Below, one piece after another: positions 9,430 to 19,054 of a DNA stretch of 64,000 bases. The position numbers and the translations under genes are program-made. This stretch comes from Eubacterium sp. AF36-5BH (GTDB lineage: Bacteria > Bacillota > Clostridia > Lachnospirales > Lachnospiraceae): contig NZ_QTVG01000006.1 of NCBI RefSeq assembly GCF_003460505.1, positions 1 to 64,000 of the forward strand, in the 5' to 3' direction. Numbering within the stretch: position 1 is the stretch's first letter; each line of letters starts with the position of its first letter. The notes below the pieces were generated by a model. That model saw nothing but the letters and a program-made list of their open reading frames with translations. It had not been told where the DNA came from and made no database searches.

Positions 9430-9735
9430 AAAAAGACAAACAAATAACAAGTTGCGTTGAAAGGGATACATTGCAAAGAGTAGCTTGATTACAGAGAACC
9501 GAGGTAGCTGAGAATCGGAAGAAAAGCCTTATTGTAACATCACCCTGGAGCATCTCTCCTAAAGCTTTTAGTTAGTAGGCAGGGACGTGTTCTTCACGTT
9601 ACAGAAGAAACTGTTTATTTAGACAGTGTTAAGTGGTGATAATTAGCAATAGTTATCTCAAACAAAGTGGTACCACGGAAATGATTTATCCGCCTTTGTT
9701 GTCCTAGGACAACAAAGGCGTTTTTATTTTTTTAT
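9430..9735 (+). ncRNA. T-box leader (tRNA-sensing riboswitch)
   Basis: Stem I apical features are present: AGAGAACCGAGGTAGCTG then AGAATCGG around 9492-9518. The T-box sequence AAAGTGGTACCACGG lies at about 9664-9678. A perfect 30-base terminator palindrome follows at 9691-9720 (CGCCTTTGTTGTCCT and its complement) with a T-run. The element would sense an uncharged tRNA and control read-through towards cstA. I could not fix the specifier codon by eye; an ATC at 9539-9541 is one candidate, CTC and ACC are others. Confidence 0.88.
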
Positions 9736-9740
9736 TACAG

Positions 9741-9799
9741 TGTTGCAATAGGTAAATGCACCTGTGCTTGCACAAAGGTGCATTTACCTATTGACAACA
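9741..9799 (+). repeat. Long stable hairpin after the T-box
   Basis: Arms 9746-9763 (CAATAGGTAAATGCACCT) and 9776-9793 are exact reverse complements. With a one-base bulge the pairing extends to TGTTG / CAACA at the ends, and an inner GTGC-TT-GCAC closes the loop. It has no T-run, so it is not a simple terminator. It lies between the T-box terminator and the repeat array. Confidence 0.75.
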
Positions 9800-9858
9800 C
9801 GCCCCACAAATGAGCATAAAAGCACGACGAAGTCGGGCGATATGCGAATGTGTGGGTT

Positions 9859-10197
9859 GGATTGCGGGAGTGCGAAGTACGTAGCAATCCAAATAATAAA
9901 AAAATATAGTATAAGCAAGCAAATTGCTAGGATTGCGAGAGTGCGAAGCACGTAGCAATCCAAGGTAATAAAAATAATGTAAGTATGTTATTTGGATTGC
10001 GGGAGTGCGAAGTACGTAGCAATCCAAATAATAAAAAAATATAGTATAAGCAAGCAAATTGCTAGGATTGCGGGAGTACGAAGTACGTAGCAATCCAAGG
10101 TAATAAAAAATAATGTAAGTATGTTATTTGGATTGCGGGAGTACGAAGTACGTAGCAATCCAAGTAATAAAAAATATTAGATTGCACGTAGCAATCC
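9859..10197. repeat. Array of 32-bp hairpin repeats in the cstA leader
   Basis: Five full units start at 9859, 9930, 9994, 10065 and 10130, and a shortened one lies at 10180-10197. Each reads GGATTGCGGGAGTGCGAAG...GTAGCAATCC, with complementary ends GGATTGC / GCAATCC. Two alternating spacers (about 39 and 32 bp) are themselves repeated, giving a higher-order period near 135 bp. The units are much more GC-rich than the surroundings. The array ends about 15 bases before the cstA ribosome site and would be in its 5' untranslated RNA. Confidence 0.9.
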
Positions 10198-10227
10198 AAA
10201 TAATAAAGAAGAAGAGAGGTAATACAA

Positions 10228-11928
10228 ATGAATGGAATCTTAATGATGGTGATTGCAATCGTAGTTCTTGGAGGAGCATATCTTCTCTACGGTCGCTATC
10301 TTCAGAAAAAGTGGGGAATTGATCCTAACGCAAAAACTCCAGCGTATGAAATGGAAGATGGAGTTGACTATGTGCCAGCTGATACAAACGTAGTATTTGG
10401 ACATCAGTTTGCATCTATCGCAGGTGCAGGCCCAATTAACGGTCCTATTCAGGCAGCAATTTTCGGATGGTTACCGGTTTTATTATGGATACTTATAGGT
10501 GGTGTATTCTTTGGAGCTGTTCAGGATTTTGCATCAATGTACGCATCAGTAAAAAATAAAGGTCGTACAATTGGTTATATTATCGAAGAATATATTGGAA
10601 AATTAGGAAAGAAATTATTCTTATTATTCTGCTGGTTATTCTGTATTTTAGTAGTTGCAGCATTTGCAGACGTTGTAGCCGGAACATTTAACGGCTTTAC
10701 AGTACCTACAGTAGCAGGTGAAGCTGTAAAGAAAGTTGCAGCAAACGGTGCAGTAGCAACAACATCAATTCTATTTATATTTGAAGCTGTTGCATTAGGT
10801 ATGATTTTAAAATATGGAAAATTACATAAATGGATTAACACAGCAATAGCAATTGTTATGTTAATAGCAGCAGTTGTAATTGGCTTAAACTTCCCAATTT
10901 ACTTAACAAGAGAAACATGGCACATTTTAATTTTTGCTTACATTTTTGTTGCCAGCGTAGTTCCTGTTTGGGCATTATTACAGCCTAGAGATTACTTAAA
11001 CAGTTATTTGTTAATATTTATGATTGTAGGTGCTGTTATCGGTGTATTTGTTTCAAATCCATCATGTAACTTACAGGCATTTACAAGCTTTAATGTAGAT
11101 GGACAGTATATGTTCCCAATTTTATTTGTAACAATCGCATGTGGTGCTGTATCAGGTTTCCATTCACTTGTTTCATCAGGTACAGCTTCAAAGCAGATTA
11201 AAAATGAAAAGAACATGTTACCAGTATCATTTGGTGCAATGCTTATGGAAAGTATGCTTGCAGTAATCGCATTAATCGCAGTTGCTTCATTTGCAAAAGG
11301 CGAAGCAGCAGCACAGGGCTTAACAACACAGCCACAGATTTTCGCAGGTGCAATCGCAAACTTCTTATCAGTTATTGGTTTGCCACATAGCTTAGTATTT
11401 ACATTAATTAACTTAGCAGTTTCAGCATTTGCTTTAACATCACTTGATTCAGTAGCAAGAGTTGGTCGTCTTTCATTCCAGGAATTCTTCTTAGATGAAG
11501 GAGTAACAGAAGAAAATATGACACCATTCCAGAAGGTAGTAACAAACAAATATTTTGCAACAATCATTACATTGGTACTTTCATTCTTACTTGCAAAAGT
11601 TGGTTATGCAGAAATTTGGCCATTATTTGGTTCAGCAAACCAGTTATTATCAGTTCTTGCTTTAGTAGCATGTGCAGTATTCTTGAAGAAAACAAAACGT
11701 CAGGGTTGGATGTTATGGGTACCTATGTTCTTCATGATGGCAGTAACATTTACAGCTCTTGGAATGACAATTTACAAATTAGGTGGCGCATTCCTTTCAA
11801 CAGGATTAACACTTGGAAACACATTGCAGTTAATCTTTGCAATTTTACTTTTAATCCTTGGTGTAATCGTTGCAGTACAGGGTGTTAAGAAATTATTCGA
11901 AAAGAATACAGAAAAAGCAGTTGCATAG
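10228..11928 (+). CDS. cstA: CstA family carbon-starvation transporter
   Basis: 566-aa membrane protein with about 14-16 hydrophobic segments. Characteristic stretches include FGHQFASIAGAGPINGPIQAA near residues 50-75, CGAVSGFHSLVSSGTASKQI and GSANQLLSVLALVA. The family imports peptides or pyruvate during carbon limitation. At 566 aa it is shorter than E. coli CstA (about 700) but in the usual range for Clostridia. AAGAGAGG precedes the ATG. The upstream leader holds a T-box, suggesting control by amino-acid supply, and a hairpin array. Single-gene transcript ended by the hairpin at 11962-12036. Confidence 0.93.
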   Translation: MNGILMMVIAIVVLGGAYLLYGRYLQKKWGIDPNAKTPAYEMEDGVDYVPADTNVVFGHQFASIAGAGPINGPIQAAIFGWLPVLLWILIGGVFFGAVQDFASMYASVKNKGRTIGYIIEEYIGKLGKKLFLLFCWLFCILVVAAFADVVAGTFNGFTVPTVAGEAVKKVAANGAVATTSILFIFEAVALGMILKYGKLHKWINTAIAIVMLIAAVVIGLNFPIYLTRETWHILIFAYIFVASVVPVWALLQPRDYLNSYLLIFMIVGAVIGVFVSNPSCNLQAFTSFNVDGQYMFPILFVTIACGAVSGFHSLVSSGTASKQIKNEKNMLPVSFGAMLMESMLAVIALIAVASFAKGEAAAQGLTTQPQIFAGAIANFLSVIGLPHSLVFTLINLAVSAFALTSLDSVARVGRLSFQEFFLDEGVTEENMTPFQKVVTNKYFATIITLVLSFLLAKVGYAEIWPLFGSANQLLSVLALVACAVFLKKTKRQGWMLWVPMFFMMAVTFTALGMTIYKLGGAFLSTGLTLGNTLQLIFAILLLILGVIVAVQGVKKLFEKNTEKAVA

Positions 11929-11961
11929 GGCAACAGTTATAATTAAATAAAATAATAAGCG

Positions 11962-12036
11962 AAAGCGTAAATTCTATACCATTTTCAAAATTTTAAAATA
12001 GCTTGATTTTGGAAAGGTATAAAGAATTTACGCTTT
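11962..12036 (+). terminator. Terminator of cstA
   Basis: AAAGCGTAAATTCTATACC (11962-11980) pairs, with one bulge, with 12016-12036, followed by a run of T. The loop is about 35 nt. Confidence 0.8.
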
Positions 12037-12192
12037 TTCTATTCAAAATATTAACTGCAAATAATTTGGCATGTAAATTGAATTTATTGACATAAAAAAT
12101 ACTCGTTGTTAGAATAATTATCGGAGAAAATAATTACATGTAATGATTTATGAAAACAAGCCTAAAAATCAAAAAGATACAGGAGAAAAAAT

Positions 12193-13167
12193 ATGAAAGA
12201 TATTAAAAAAATTGCAGTTTTAACAAGTGGTGGAGACGCACCGGGAATGAACTCAGCTGTTAGGGCGGTTGTGTTTAGTGCATTTCATCATAATATAGAA
12301 GTTGTGGGAATTTACAGAGGATATGAAGGGTTAATTGATTGGGAGACAAAAGACCTTACATTAGATGATGTGAGAAATATTAATAGTCAGGGAGGAACTT
12401 TTCTTTTAACAAGTAGAAGTGAAAGATTTCTTGAAACAAAATATAGAGAACAGGCAGCAGAAAATCTTAGAGCAAACAATGTAGATGCGTTAGTTGCAAT
12501 CGGAGGGGATGGAACTCTTAGAGGCGCAATTGATTTTAAAGAACAGGGTGTCAATGTTGTGTGCATCCCTGGAACAATCGACAGAGATATTTCATGTAGC
12601 GAATACACATTAGGTTTTGATACAGCTGCAAATACTGCTACAGAGGCAATTGATAAGATAAGAGATTCTTCAATTTCCCATGGAAGATGTAGTGTTGTTG
12701 AGGTAATGGGTAGAAAAAGAGGTTACATTGCTTTATGGGCAGGGATGGCAACATCTGCAGAGGCTATCGTACTTCCTGAAAAATGGAATGGTAATTATGA
12801 CACAATTACTGATGCAATAAAACAGCGACACGCAGAGGGAAGAAACAGTTACTTGGTAGTAGTTGCAGAGGGCGTTACAGATGCACCAAAACTGGCAGAA
12901 ATAATTTGCGAGAAAACAGGCATAGAATCAAGAGTATCTGTGTTAGGCTACATACAGCGTGGTGGCAATCCAACAGCAAAGGACAGAATGTATGGTTCAT
13001 TAATGGGTGCTTATGCTGTTGAAATTTTAACTCAGGGAAAACAAAACCGAATTGTTGCAATTAAAAATGACAAGCTTATTGACTATGATACAGCAGAAGC
13101 AATAAACATTCATAATAATATGTTAGATTCATTCCAATACGAATTGAGCTTGATGCTGTCAGATTAA
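12193..13167 (+). CDS. pfkA: 6-phosphofructokinase (PfkA family)
   Basis: 324 aa, the usual bacterial PfkA length. The N-terminal glycine loop is TSGGDAPGMNSAVRAVV; GGDGT at about 105-108 with Gly, and PGTID with Gly before Thr, are the ATP-type rather than the pyrophosphate-type signature. VVEVMGRKRGYIALWAG and GYIQRGGNPTAKDR are the substrate-binding and effector regions. One departure stands out: the catalytic motif usually written TIDND reads TIDRD here (Asp130, Arg131), so the Asn after the catalytic Asp is replaced by Arg. It may be a second, specialised PFK. AGGAG lies 9 bases before the ATG. Glycolysis, cytoplasm. Confidence 0.92.
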   Translation: MKDIKKIAVLTSGGDAPGMNSAVRAVVFSAFHHNIEVVGIYRGYEGLIDWETKDLTLDDVRNINSQGGTFLLTSRSERFLETKYREQAAENLRANNVDALVAIGGDGTLRGAIDFKEQGVNVVCIPGTIDRDISCSEYTLGFDTAANTATEAIDKIRDSSISHGRCSVVEVMGRKRGYIALWAGMATSAEAIVLPEKWNGNYDTITDAIKQRHAEGRNSYLVVVAEGVTDAPKLAEIICEKTGIESRVSVLGYIQRGGNPTAKDRMYGSLMGAYAVEILTQGKQNRIVAIKNDKLIDYDTAEAINIHNNMLDSFQYELSLMLSD

Positions 13168-13334
13168 AAATATAAAACCTTAATTGAAAAAATTAACGCA
13201 ACAAAATCATTGTGATTTTTAAGAAGTTGTTGCAATAACTTTTGCAGAAGAAAATGCTAGCCGCTATTTTGGTATGCAAACAATTAAGATTTTTTCAACA
13301 GTTTTAATAGGATTATAACACATAAAATATCAGA

Positions 13335-13381
13335 AAAACCGAAAATACATTATTTAATGTATTGGAAAAAACTTCGATTTT
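13335..13381 (-). terminator. Terminator of the araC-type gene
   Basis: Inner stem AATACAT/ATGTATT (13344-13363) sits inside outer arms 13335-13343 and 13373-13381. The one outer mismatch is a G-U pair only in the minus-strand RNA, and the minus strand ends in TTTT, so it fits the leftward gene. The rest of 13168-13417 holds a weak AACAA/TTGTT hairpin near 13200-13240 and nothing else recognised. Confidence 0.6.
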
Positions 13382-13417
13382 GCAATGAGTTTTTCAATCA
13401 ATGTTACTGATTTTATT

Positions 13418-14284
13418 TCACCCCCGCAACTCCCTAGGAGTTAGGTTATATTTTTGCTTAAAGAGCCTATTAAAATATGAAATATTATTAAACCCACATC
13501 TCCCGGCTACTTCCAGAATGCTTAAATCGCTTTCGCTTAAAAGTTTTTTTGTCTGAATTAATCGATAGTCATTTAAGTATTTAGTGAAGCTTGTGTGCAG
13601 ATGTTCCTTAAAAAAGCGCATAAAGTGAGATGGGCTGTAATTACAAAAATCAGCAACTTCTTTAAGTTTAATATCTTCATAATAATGTTCATGAATATAA
13701 GAAATAATTTCCTTAACCTTCTCTTCAGATTTCTTATTATCTTTAGATTGGGCAGCTTTCATGTTTTGAATAAGAATATAAAAAAGTTTAAATAAATTGC
13801 TTTTTATCATAATCTGAAAACCAAAATCTCTTTTTTCGCTTAATGAATCCATATTTTTTATAATGTTAGAAAAATCATCATAGAAAGAAAGTTTCGGTGT
13901 AATAAAATTTTGGATATTAATTTCACCTCTAAATAAAGGCTCAAAAAATTTTGAATTTATAATATCTTCTTTTGCAGAAAACAGAAGTTCTTTCTTAAAA
14001 ATAATATTCTCATATTCCATACGTTCTCCTGAAATTTCACGTATAGAGTGTAGGTGCCCCGGGAGTACAATAATGGTATTGCCGGCTTCAACTTCATATT
14101 CAATAAAATCTAAAGTGACAAGTCCCTTTCCTTTTTGGATAACAATTAACTCAATTTCTTCATGCCAGTGAATTGGCACAGATGGAAAATCAAGCGGAAT
14201 TGTACAAAGGTAAGTGTTGTATGGAAACTCATCTGTGGTATGTGATTTTTGCTCTTTATAAGTTTGAAACTCTATTGTATTCAT
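13418..14284 (-). CDS. AraC family transcriptional regulator
   Basis: 288 aa if started at the ATG at 14282-14284, which has GGAG six bases upstream; a longer reading upstream lacks support. Residues about 10-130 are a cupin-type ligand domain (FPSVPIHWHEEIELIVIQKGKG, TIIVLPGHLHSI). The C-terminal 100 residues are two helix-turn-helix motifs: LKEVADFCNYSPSHFMRFFKEH and ILEVAGRCGFNNISYFNRLFKQ. This layout is typical of sugar-responsive AraC regulators. It is divergent from glycogen phosphorylase across about 246 bases, so it may control glgP and itself; the ligand is unknown. Confidence 0.9.
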   Translation of the reverse strand: MNTIEFQTYKEQKSHTTDEFPYNTYLCTIPLDFPSVPIHWHEEIELIVIQKGKGLVTLDFIEYEVEAGNTIIVLPGHLHSIREISGERMEYENIIFKKELLFSAKEDIINSKFFEPLFRGEINIQNFITPKLSFYDDFSNIIKNMDSLSEKRDFGFQIMIKSNLFKLFYILIQNMKAAQSKDNKKSEEKVKEIISYIHEHYYEDIKLKEVADFCNYSPSHFMRFFKEHLHTSFTKYLNDYRLIQTKKLLSESDLSILEVAGRCGFNNISYFNRLFKQKYNLTPRELRG

Positions 14285-14530
14285 AAAAACTCCTAATTGA
14301 AACCAGTATTTATGGAAATAATATATTGATGATAGTATTGTACAATAAAATGAGATAATATTGCAAGAATACACTAAAAAATGATGATATATTACTAATA
14401 ACAAAAGACTGGTACAGTAAAGCCAGCAGGTAAAACAATAACGTAACTATTGACACCTTTTATGGTAGTGCATAAACACATCTTATAATGCATTTTAATT
14501 AAAAGGCTTTTTAAGGAAAGGGTTTTATAT

Positions 14531-16786
14531 ATGAATATTAAAGAAAGATTACAGCAGCAGTTAGGAAAAGAAATTTCACAAAGTAGTAACAGCGAAATTT
14601 ATAATGGACTTTTAAACATTACACAGCAGTTAGCAGATGAAAAAGAAAGCAACGAAGGAAAGAAAAAAGTTTACTATATTTCAGCAGAATTTCTTATTGG
14701 AAAATTGCTTTCAAACAACATGATTAATCTTGGCATTTACAATGAAGTAAAAGAAATGTTAACACAGGCAGGAAAGAATATTTCAGAAATTGAAGAAATA
14801 GAAGTTGAGCCATCACTTGGTAATGGTGGTCTTGGAAGACTTGCAGCCTGCTTCTTAGATTCAATTGCAACATTAGGCCTTCCAGGCTCAGGTATTGGAA
14901 TTAATTATCATTTAGGATTGTTTAAACAGGTTTTTGAAAACAATATGCAGAAAGAAACACCTAATCCTTGGATTGGTGAAAATACATGGCTCAAGAAGAC
15001 AGACGTAACATATCCAGTTCAGTTTAAGGATTTTACAGTTACATCAAGAATGTACGAAATCTCAGTTACAGGTTATGAGAATAGAACTAACAAGTTAGAA
15101 TTATTTGACATTGATACAGTAGATGAAAATATTGTAGGTGATGGAATTGACTTTGATAAAAATGACATAGCTAAGAACCTTACATTATTTTTATATCCTG
15201 ATGACAGCGACGAGGCAGGAAGAAAATTAAGAATTTACCAGCAGTATTTTATGGTAAGTAATGGAGCAAGACTTATAATTGATGAGTGCAAGGCAAAAGG
15301 AAGCAATTTATATGACCTTTATGATTATGCAGTAATCCAAATAAATGATACTCATCCAACAATGGTAATTCCTGAATTAATTCGTTTGTTAGTTCAGGAA
15401 GGTATGTCAATAGATGATGCAATTAATGTGGTAAAGAAAACATGTGCATACACAAACCATACTATTTTGTCAGAAGCTTTGGAAAAGTGGCCAATTAGTT
15501 ATTTACAGGAAGTTGTTCCGCAGTTAGTACCAATTATTGAAATTTTAGATGATAAAGTAAGAAGACAGTTTGATGATGAAAGTGTTGTTATTATAGATAA
15601 AAATGATACTGTACACATGGCTCACATCGATATTCATTATGGATTTAGTGTAAATGGTGTGGCAGCACTTCACACTGAAATTTTAAAGAATTCAGAACTT
15701 AATAACTTCTACAAAATTTATCCTGAGAAGTTTAATAACAAAACAAACGGAATTACATTTAGAAGATGGCTTCTTCATTGTAACAGTGAATTATCAGACC
15801 AGATTCAGGCATGGATAGGTGATGGATTTAAGAAGGATGCAATGGAGCTTAAGAAACTTGAAAGCCTTATGGATAATCAGGATGCTTTAAACAAATTGCT
15901 TGAAATTAAGGCTGATAATAAGAATAAGTTGAAAAAATATTTAGCTGACACACAGGGAATTAATTTAAATGAAAATTCAATTTTTGATATTCAAATTAAA
16001 CGTTTACATGAATATAAACGTCAGCAGATGAATGCTTTATATGTTATTCACAAATATTTAGAAATAAAGAAAGGTAACAAACCTGAAACTCCAATTACAG
16101 TAATTTTTGGCGCAAAGGCTGCCCCTGCTTACATTATTGCTAAGGATATTATTCATTTGATTTTATGTTTACAGAAAATCGTAAACAATGATCCGAAAGT
16201 TAGCCCTTACTTAAATGTAGTAATGGTTGAAAATTATAATGTAACATTAGCAGAAAAACTTATTCCTGCCTGTGATATTTCAGAACAGATTTCATTAGCA
16301 TCAAAAGAAGCAAGCGGTACAGGAAACATGAAGTTTATGCTTAATGGAGCAGTAACTTTAGGAACTGAAGATGGCGCAAATGTAGAAATTCACCAATTTG
16401 TAGGAGATGACAACATTTACATTTTTGGTGAATCAAGCGATGAAGTAATCGAACATTATGCTAAGTCTGATTATGTTTCAAGAAATTATTACAAAAGCAA
16501 CGAAAAAATAAAAGAAGCTGTTGATTTTATTACAAGCGATGAAATGTTAAAGGTTGGTAATAGAGAAAATCTTGAAAGATTAAAAAATGAACTATTAAAC
16601 AAAGACTGGTTTATGACATTTCCTGATTTTGACCAGTATGTTGAAACAAAAGAAAAAGCTTATGCAGAATACAACAATAGAATGGAATGGGCTAAGAAAA
16701 TGCTTGTAAATATTGCAAATGCAGGATTCTTCTCATCAGATAGGACTATTGAACAGTACAATGAAGATATTTGGAAATTAAAATAA
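14531..16786 (+). CDS. glgP: Glycogen/starch phosphorylase
   Basis: 751 aa, at the short end for the family (about 750-840). The N-terminal part has [19 protein letters not shown] and [13 protein letters not shown]; the C-terminal part has [15 protein letters not shown] and the pyridoxal-phosphate lysine motif [15 protein letters not shown]. It releases glucose-1-phosphate from alpha-1,4-glucans in the cytoplasm. AAGGAAAGGG precedes the ATG by about 7 bases. It stands alone between its divergent AraC neighbour and a strong terminator at 16811-16846. Confidence 0.94.
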   Translation: MNIKERLQQQLGKEISQSSNSEIYNGLLNITQQLADEKESNEGKKKVYYISAEFLIGKLLSNNMINLGIYNEVKEMLTQAGKNISEIEEIEVEPSLGNGGLGRLAACFLDSIATLGLPGSGIGINYHLGLFKQVFENNMQKETPNPWIGENTWLKKTDVTYPVQFKDFTVTSRMYEISVTGYENRTNKLELFDIDTVDENIVGDGIDFDKNDIAKNLTLFLYPDDSDEAGRKLRIYQQYFMVSNGARLIIDECKAKGSNLYDLYDYAVIQINDTHPTMVIPELIRLLVQEGMSIDDAINVVKKTCAYTNHTILSEALEKWPISYLQEVVPQLVPIIEILDDKVRRQFDDESVVIIDKNDTVHMAHIDIHYGFSVNGVAALHTEILKNSELNNFYKIYPEKFNNKTNGITFRRWLLHCNSELSDQIQAWIGDGFKKDAMELKKLESLMDNQDALNKLLEIKADNKNKLKKYLADTQGINLNENSIFDIQIKRLHEYKRQQMNALYVIHKYLEIKKGNKPETPITVIFGAKAAPAYIIAKDIIHLILCLQKIVNNDPKVSPYLNVVMVENYNVTLAEKLIPACDISEQISLASKEASGTGNMKFMLNGAVTLGTEDGANVEIHQFVGDDNIYIFGESSDEVIEHYAKSDYVSRNYYKSNEKIKEAVDFITSDEMLKVGNRENLERLKNELLNKDWFMTFPDFDQYVETKEKAYAEYNNRMEWAKKMLVNIANAGFFSSDRTIEQYNEDIWKLK

Positions 16787-16810
16787 GTTAAAAATTATAT
16801 AATTTAAGAA

Positions 16811-16846
16811 AAAATACGATGCAATAAATTTGTTGCATCGTATTTT
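16811..16846 (+). terminator. Bidirectional terminator after glgP
   Basis: AAAATACGATGCAA (16811-16824) and its exact complement (16833-16846) with an 8-nt loop, A-run before and T-run after; probably shared with the convergent gene that ends at 16859. Confidence 0.88.
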
Positions 16847-16858
16847 TATTGTCATTTT

Positions 16859-17206
16859 TTATTTAGATTTTTTTATTAGCTGTAATGTTAGTATGCAAAC
16901 ATAAACGCCTATTATCATAAATGGCAAAAATGTTATAGTTTGAAATACTTCGAAGCCAACAACCGCAGCTACAATCTGAAGCACTATGGCTACAATAGTA
17001 TCAATATAACTAGATGCCTCTAAAATCCATATTACATTTAATCCGACTACAATGCCTAAAACCAGCATAATAATTGAACACCATACAAATTGATATGTAG
17101 CATTATATGTAGTGCTTACCTTGGCCTCTACCATATAGTTTAATTTCTGAGCAATTATTACTGCTATTGCTAAAATCAAACTTGATAAAATAGTTTTGAA
17201 TTTCAT
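16859..17206 (-). CDS. Small four-helix membrane protein, unknown function
   Basis: 115 aa with four hydrophobic segments (about 5-22, 43-63, 68-90, 92-110) and a basic C-terminus (QLIKKSK). AAGGAGG lies 8 bases before the start. No family is recognised. It is convergent with glgP and about 440 bases upstream of, and divergent from, the ABC importer genes. The clear ribosome site supports it as real. Confidence 0.7.
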   Translation of the reverse strand: MKFKTILSSLILAIAVIIAQKLNYMVEAKVSTTYNATYQFVWCSIIMLVLGIVVGLNVIWILEASSYIDTIVAIVLQIVAAVVGFEVFQTITFLPFMIIGVYVCILTLQLIKKSK

Positions 17207-17355
17207 AGCTTTCCTCCTTTTTCAATAACTCAATATTTGTATAAGCTTAAAAAATTAAACTGTATTAACCATATCGCTATATGCTTATATGGTCAAGAAT
17301 AAACTGACAAATGTAAAAAAAACGACATAAATCTGATTGTGGATGCATTAAGAAG

Positions 17356-17383
17356 GTAATCAATTCCCTTCTGGAATTGGTTA
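17356..17383. repeat. 28-bp dispersed palindrome, copy 1
   Basis: GTAATCAATTC...GAATTGGTTA. The same element, in opposite orientation, occurs at 30068-30095. The two copies differ in the centre by changes that keep the stem paired (C-G versus T-A). It lies in the intergenic region upstream of the ABC importer. Confidence 0.7.
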
Positions 17384-17506
17384 AAAAATAAGAATATATA
17401 AATTACATGTCTCATATACTTAAAAAGTGTAACCATAATAGTTTATAAAATAATGTTAAAGGGTTTTAACTTCATAAGATTGCTTATAAGGTTCATAAAA
17501 AGATTT

Positions 17507-17549
17507 AAAAAGGTGTAAATTTTAATAGTCGAAGATTTTACACCTTTTT
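17507..17549 (+). terminator. Terminator-like hairpin in the leader of the ABC importer
   Basis: AAAAAGGTGTAAA (17507-17519) and its exact complement (17537-17549) with a 17-nt loop and terminal T-run. It lies about 100 bases before the binding-protein gene, and no plus-strand gene precedes it closely. It is either an attenuator in the leader or the end of a small unannotated transcript from 17210-17500. Confidence 0.65.
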
Positions 17550-17647
17550 GTAAGATTTACATCTGTTTAAAAACTATTTTAAATGATACTATTTGGTTAT
17601 CACACAAAGGGATGAAAAATTTTTAAAGAAAGAGGAGGAGAATTAGT

Positions 17648-18955
17648 ATGAGAAAAAAATTTTTATCAACTGTGCTTGCGTTGACTATGGTTGTTACTAT
17701 GGCTGTTGGATGTGGAAAGAGTGCAGACACAAACAGTAGTGCAAAGAAGGGAGACGACAAGGTTACTCTCAAGGTGTTCACAAATCTTCCAGACAGAAAG
17801 AATGGTCAGGGTCTTGTTGAACAGCAGATTATTGATGAGTATATGAAGGAAAACAAAAACGTAACTATTAAGGTTGAAGCTTTAGATGAGGAAGCTTACA
17901 AAACAAAGTTCAAGGCTTATTCAATGGAAGGTATGCCGGATGTTGTTAGTATTTGGGGACAGCCTTCATTCTTAGATGAAGTTCTTGATGCAGGAGTTTT
18001 AGCTGAGTTAAATGAAGATGACTACAAAGATTACGGATTCATTTCAGGTTCATTAGATGGCTTTAAGAAAGATGGAAAATTATATGGTCTTCCAAGAAAC
18101 ACAGACGTTGCAGGTTTCTATTATAATGAAAAAATGTTTAAGGAAAATGGATGGACAGTTCCAAAGACATATGATGAATTGTTAGAACTTGCTAAGAAGA
18201 TTAATGATAAGGGAATTATTCCTCTTGCAATGGATGGTGGAGATGGATGGCCAATGGCTGTTTACCTTTCAGACATTCTTTACAAATTAACAGGTTCTGA
18301 TTATTCAAGTACTGTTTCAGATGCAATTAAGAAGGGTGACTTCTCAGATGCAAATATTAAGAAGGCTACAGAAATTTTAAAGCAGACAGCAGATGCTAAG
18401 ATGTTCCAGAAGGGATATGACTCACAGGATTACGGAACAGCGCAAAACCTTTTCACAAACGGACAGGCAGCTATGTTCTACATGGGTAGTTGGGAAGCTT
18501 CAATGGCATTAAATGAAGACATTCCTAAGGAAATTAGAGAAAACATCAGAGTATTTACAATGCCAATAATTGACGGTGGCAAAGGAAAAGCTACAGACAT
18601 TGCAGCTTGGAATGGTGGTGGATACGCAGTATCTTCAAAATCAGAACACAAAGAAGAAGCTATTAAATTCTTAAATTATATGTATCAGCCAGATAAACTT
18701 TCAAAGTATGGTTGGGAAAACGGAGTTGGAATGTCAGCTCAGGATCAGTCAGCATACATGACAGGAAAAGAAACAAAATTACAGATGCAGTTTGTTGATG
18801 CAGTAAACAATGCAACAAGCTTATCAGGAACACCTATTAACGATTGCGGTCCTTCAACATTTAAGACAAGTATTGAAAGCGAAATTCAGAGCGTTTCAAA
18901 TGGAAGCAAGAGTGTTGATGACTTCTTAAAGATAATTGGCGATTCATGTAAATAA
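17648..18955 (+). CDS. Sugar ABC transporter substrate-binding lipoprotein
   Basis: 435 aa. The signal peptide ends in the lipobox AVGC (Cys about 23), so the protein is lipid-anchored. The mature part has the features of family-1 extracellular solute-binding proteins: VTLKVFTNLPDRKNG at the start, MPDVVSIWGQPSF, GLPRNTDVAGFYYNEKMFKENG and the aromatic-rich AAMFYMGSWEAS. AGAGGAGG precedes the ATG. It is followed by a hairpin (18988-19023) and two permease genes, but no ATPase gene is present, so a shared MsmK-like ATPase encoded elsewhere is expected. Likely ligand: an oligosaccharide suited to the GH30 enzyme at the end of the cluster. Confidence 0.93.
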   Translation: MRKKFLSTVLALTMVVTMAVGCGKSADTNSSAKKGDDKVTLKVFTNLPDRKNGQGLVEQQIIDEYMKENKNVTIKVEALDEEAYKTKFKAYSMEGMPDVVSIWGQPSFLDEVLDAGVLAELNEDDYKDYGFISGSLDGFKKDGKLYGLPRNTDVAGFYYNEKMFKENGWTVPKTYDELLELAKKINDKGIIPLAMDGGDGWPMAVYLSDILYKLTGSDYSSTVSDAIKKGDFSDANIKKATEILKQTADAKMFQKGYDSQDYGTAQNLFTNGQAAMFYMGSWEASMALNEDIPKEIRENIRVFTMPIIDGGKGKATDIAAWNGGGYAVSSKSEHKEEAIKFLNYMYQPDKLSKYGWENGVGMSAQDQSAYMTGKETKLQMQFVDAVNNATSLSGTPINDCGPSTFKTSIESEIQSVSNGSKSVDDFLKIIGDSCK

Positions 18956-18987
18956 AAAAGAAACATAAATAATTATTGAAAATCTAC

Positions 18988-19023
18988 ATATGACCGCCAG
19001 AGAATTATCCCTGACGGTCATAT
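18988..19023 (+). promoter_or_regulatory. Intercistronic hairpin between binding protein and permease
   Basis: ATATGACCGCCAG and CTGACGGTCATAT pair with a single mismatch around a 10-nt loop and have no T-run. Such hairpins between binding-protein and permease genes are known to stabilise or partly stop the transcript, giving more binding protein than permease. Confidence 0.75.
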
Positions 19024-19054
19024 CTATCTAAAAAGATAGGGGAAGGAGAATGAG

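Noticed and set aside
9788..10093. Minus-strand open frame across the hairpin array
   Set aside because: It only translates the GC-rich repeat units and runs antisense to the cstA leader.
9859..10197. CRISPR-like array (regular 32-bp repeats with 32-39 bp spacers)
   Set aside because: The spacers are themselves repeated, not unique, spacing alternates, and no cas gene is near. The units are hairpin repeats, not CRISPR.
11004..11567. 187-codon minus-strand frame inside cstA
   Set aside because: Shadow of a well-supported membrane-protein gene; no ribosome site and composition explained by the codon pattern of cstA.
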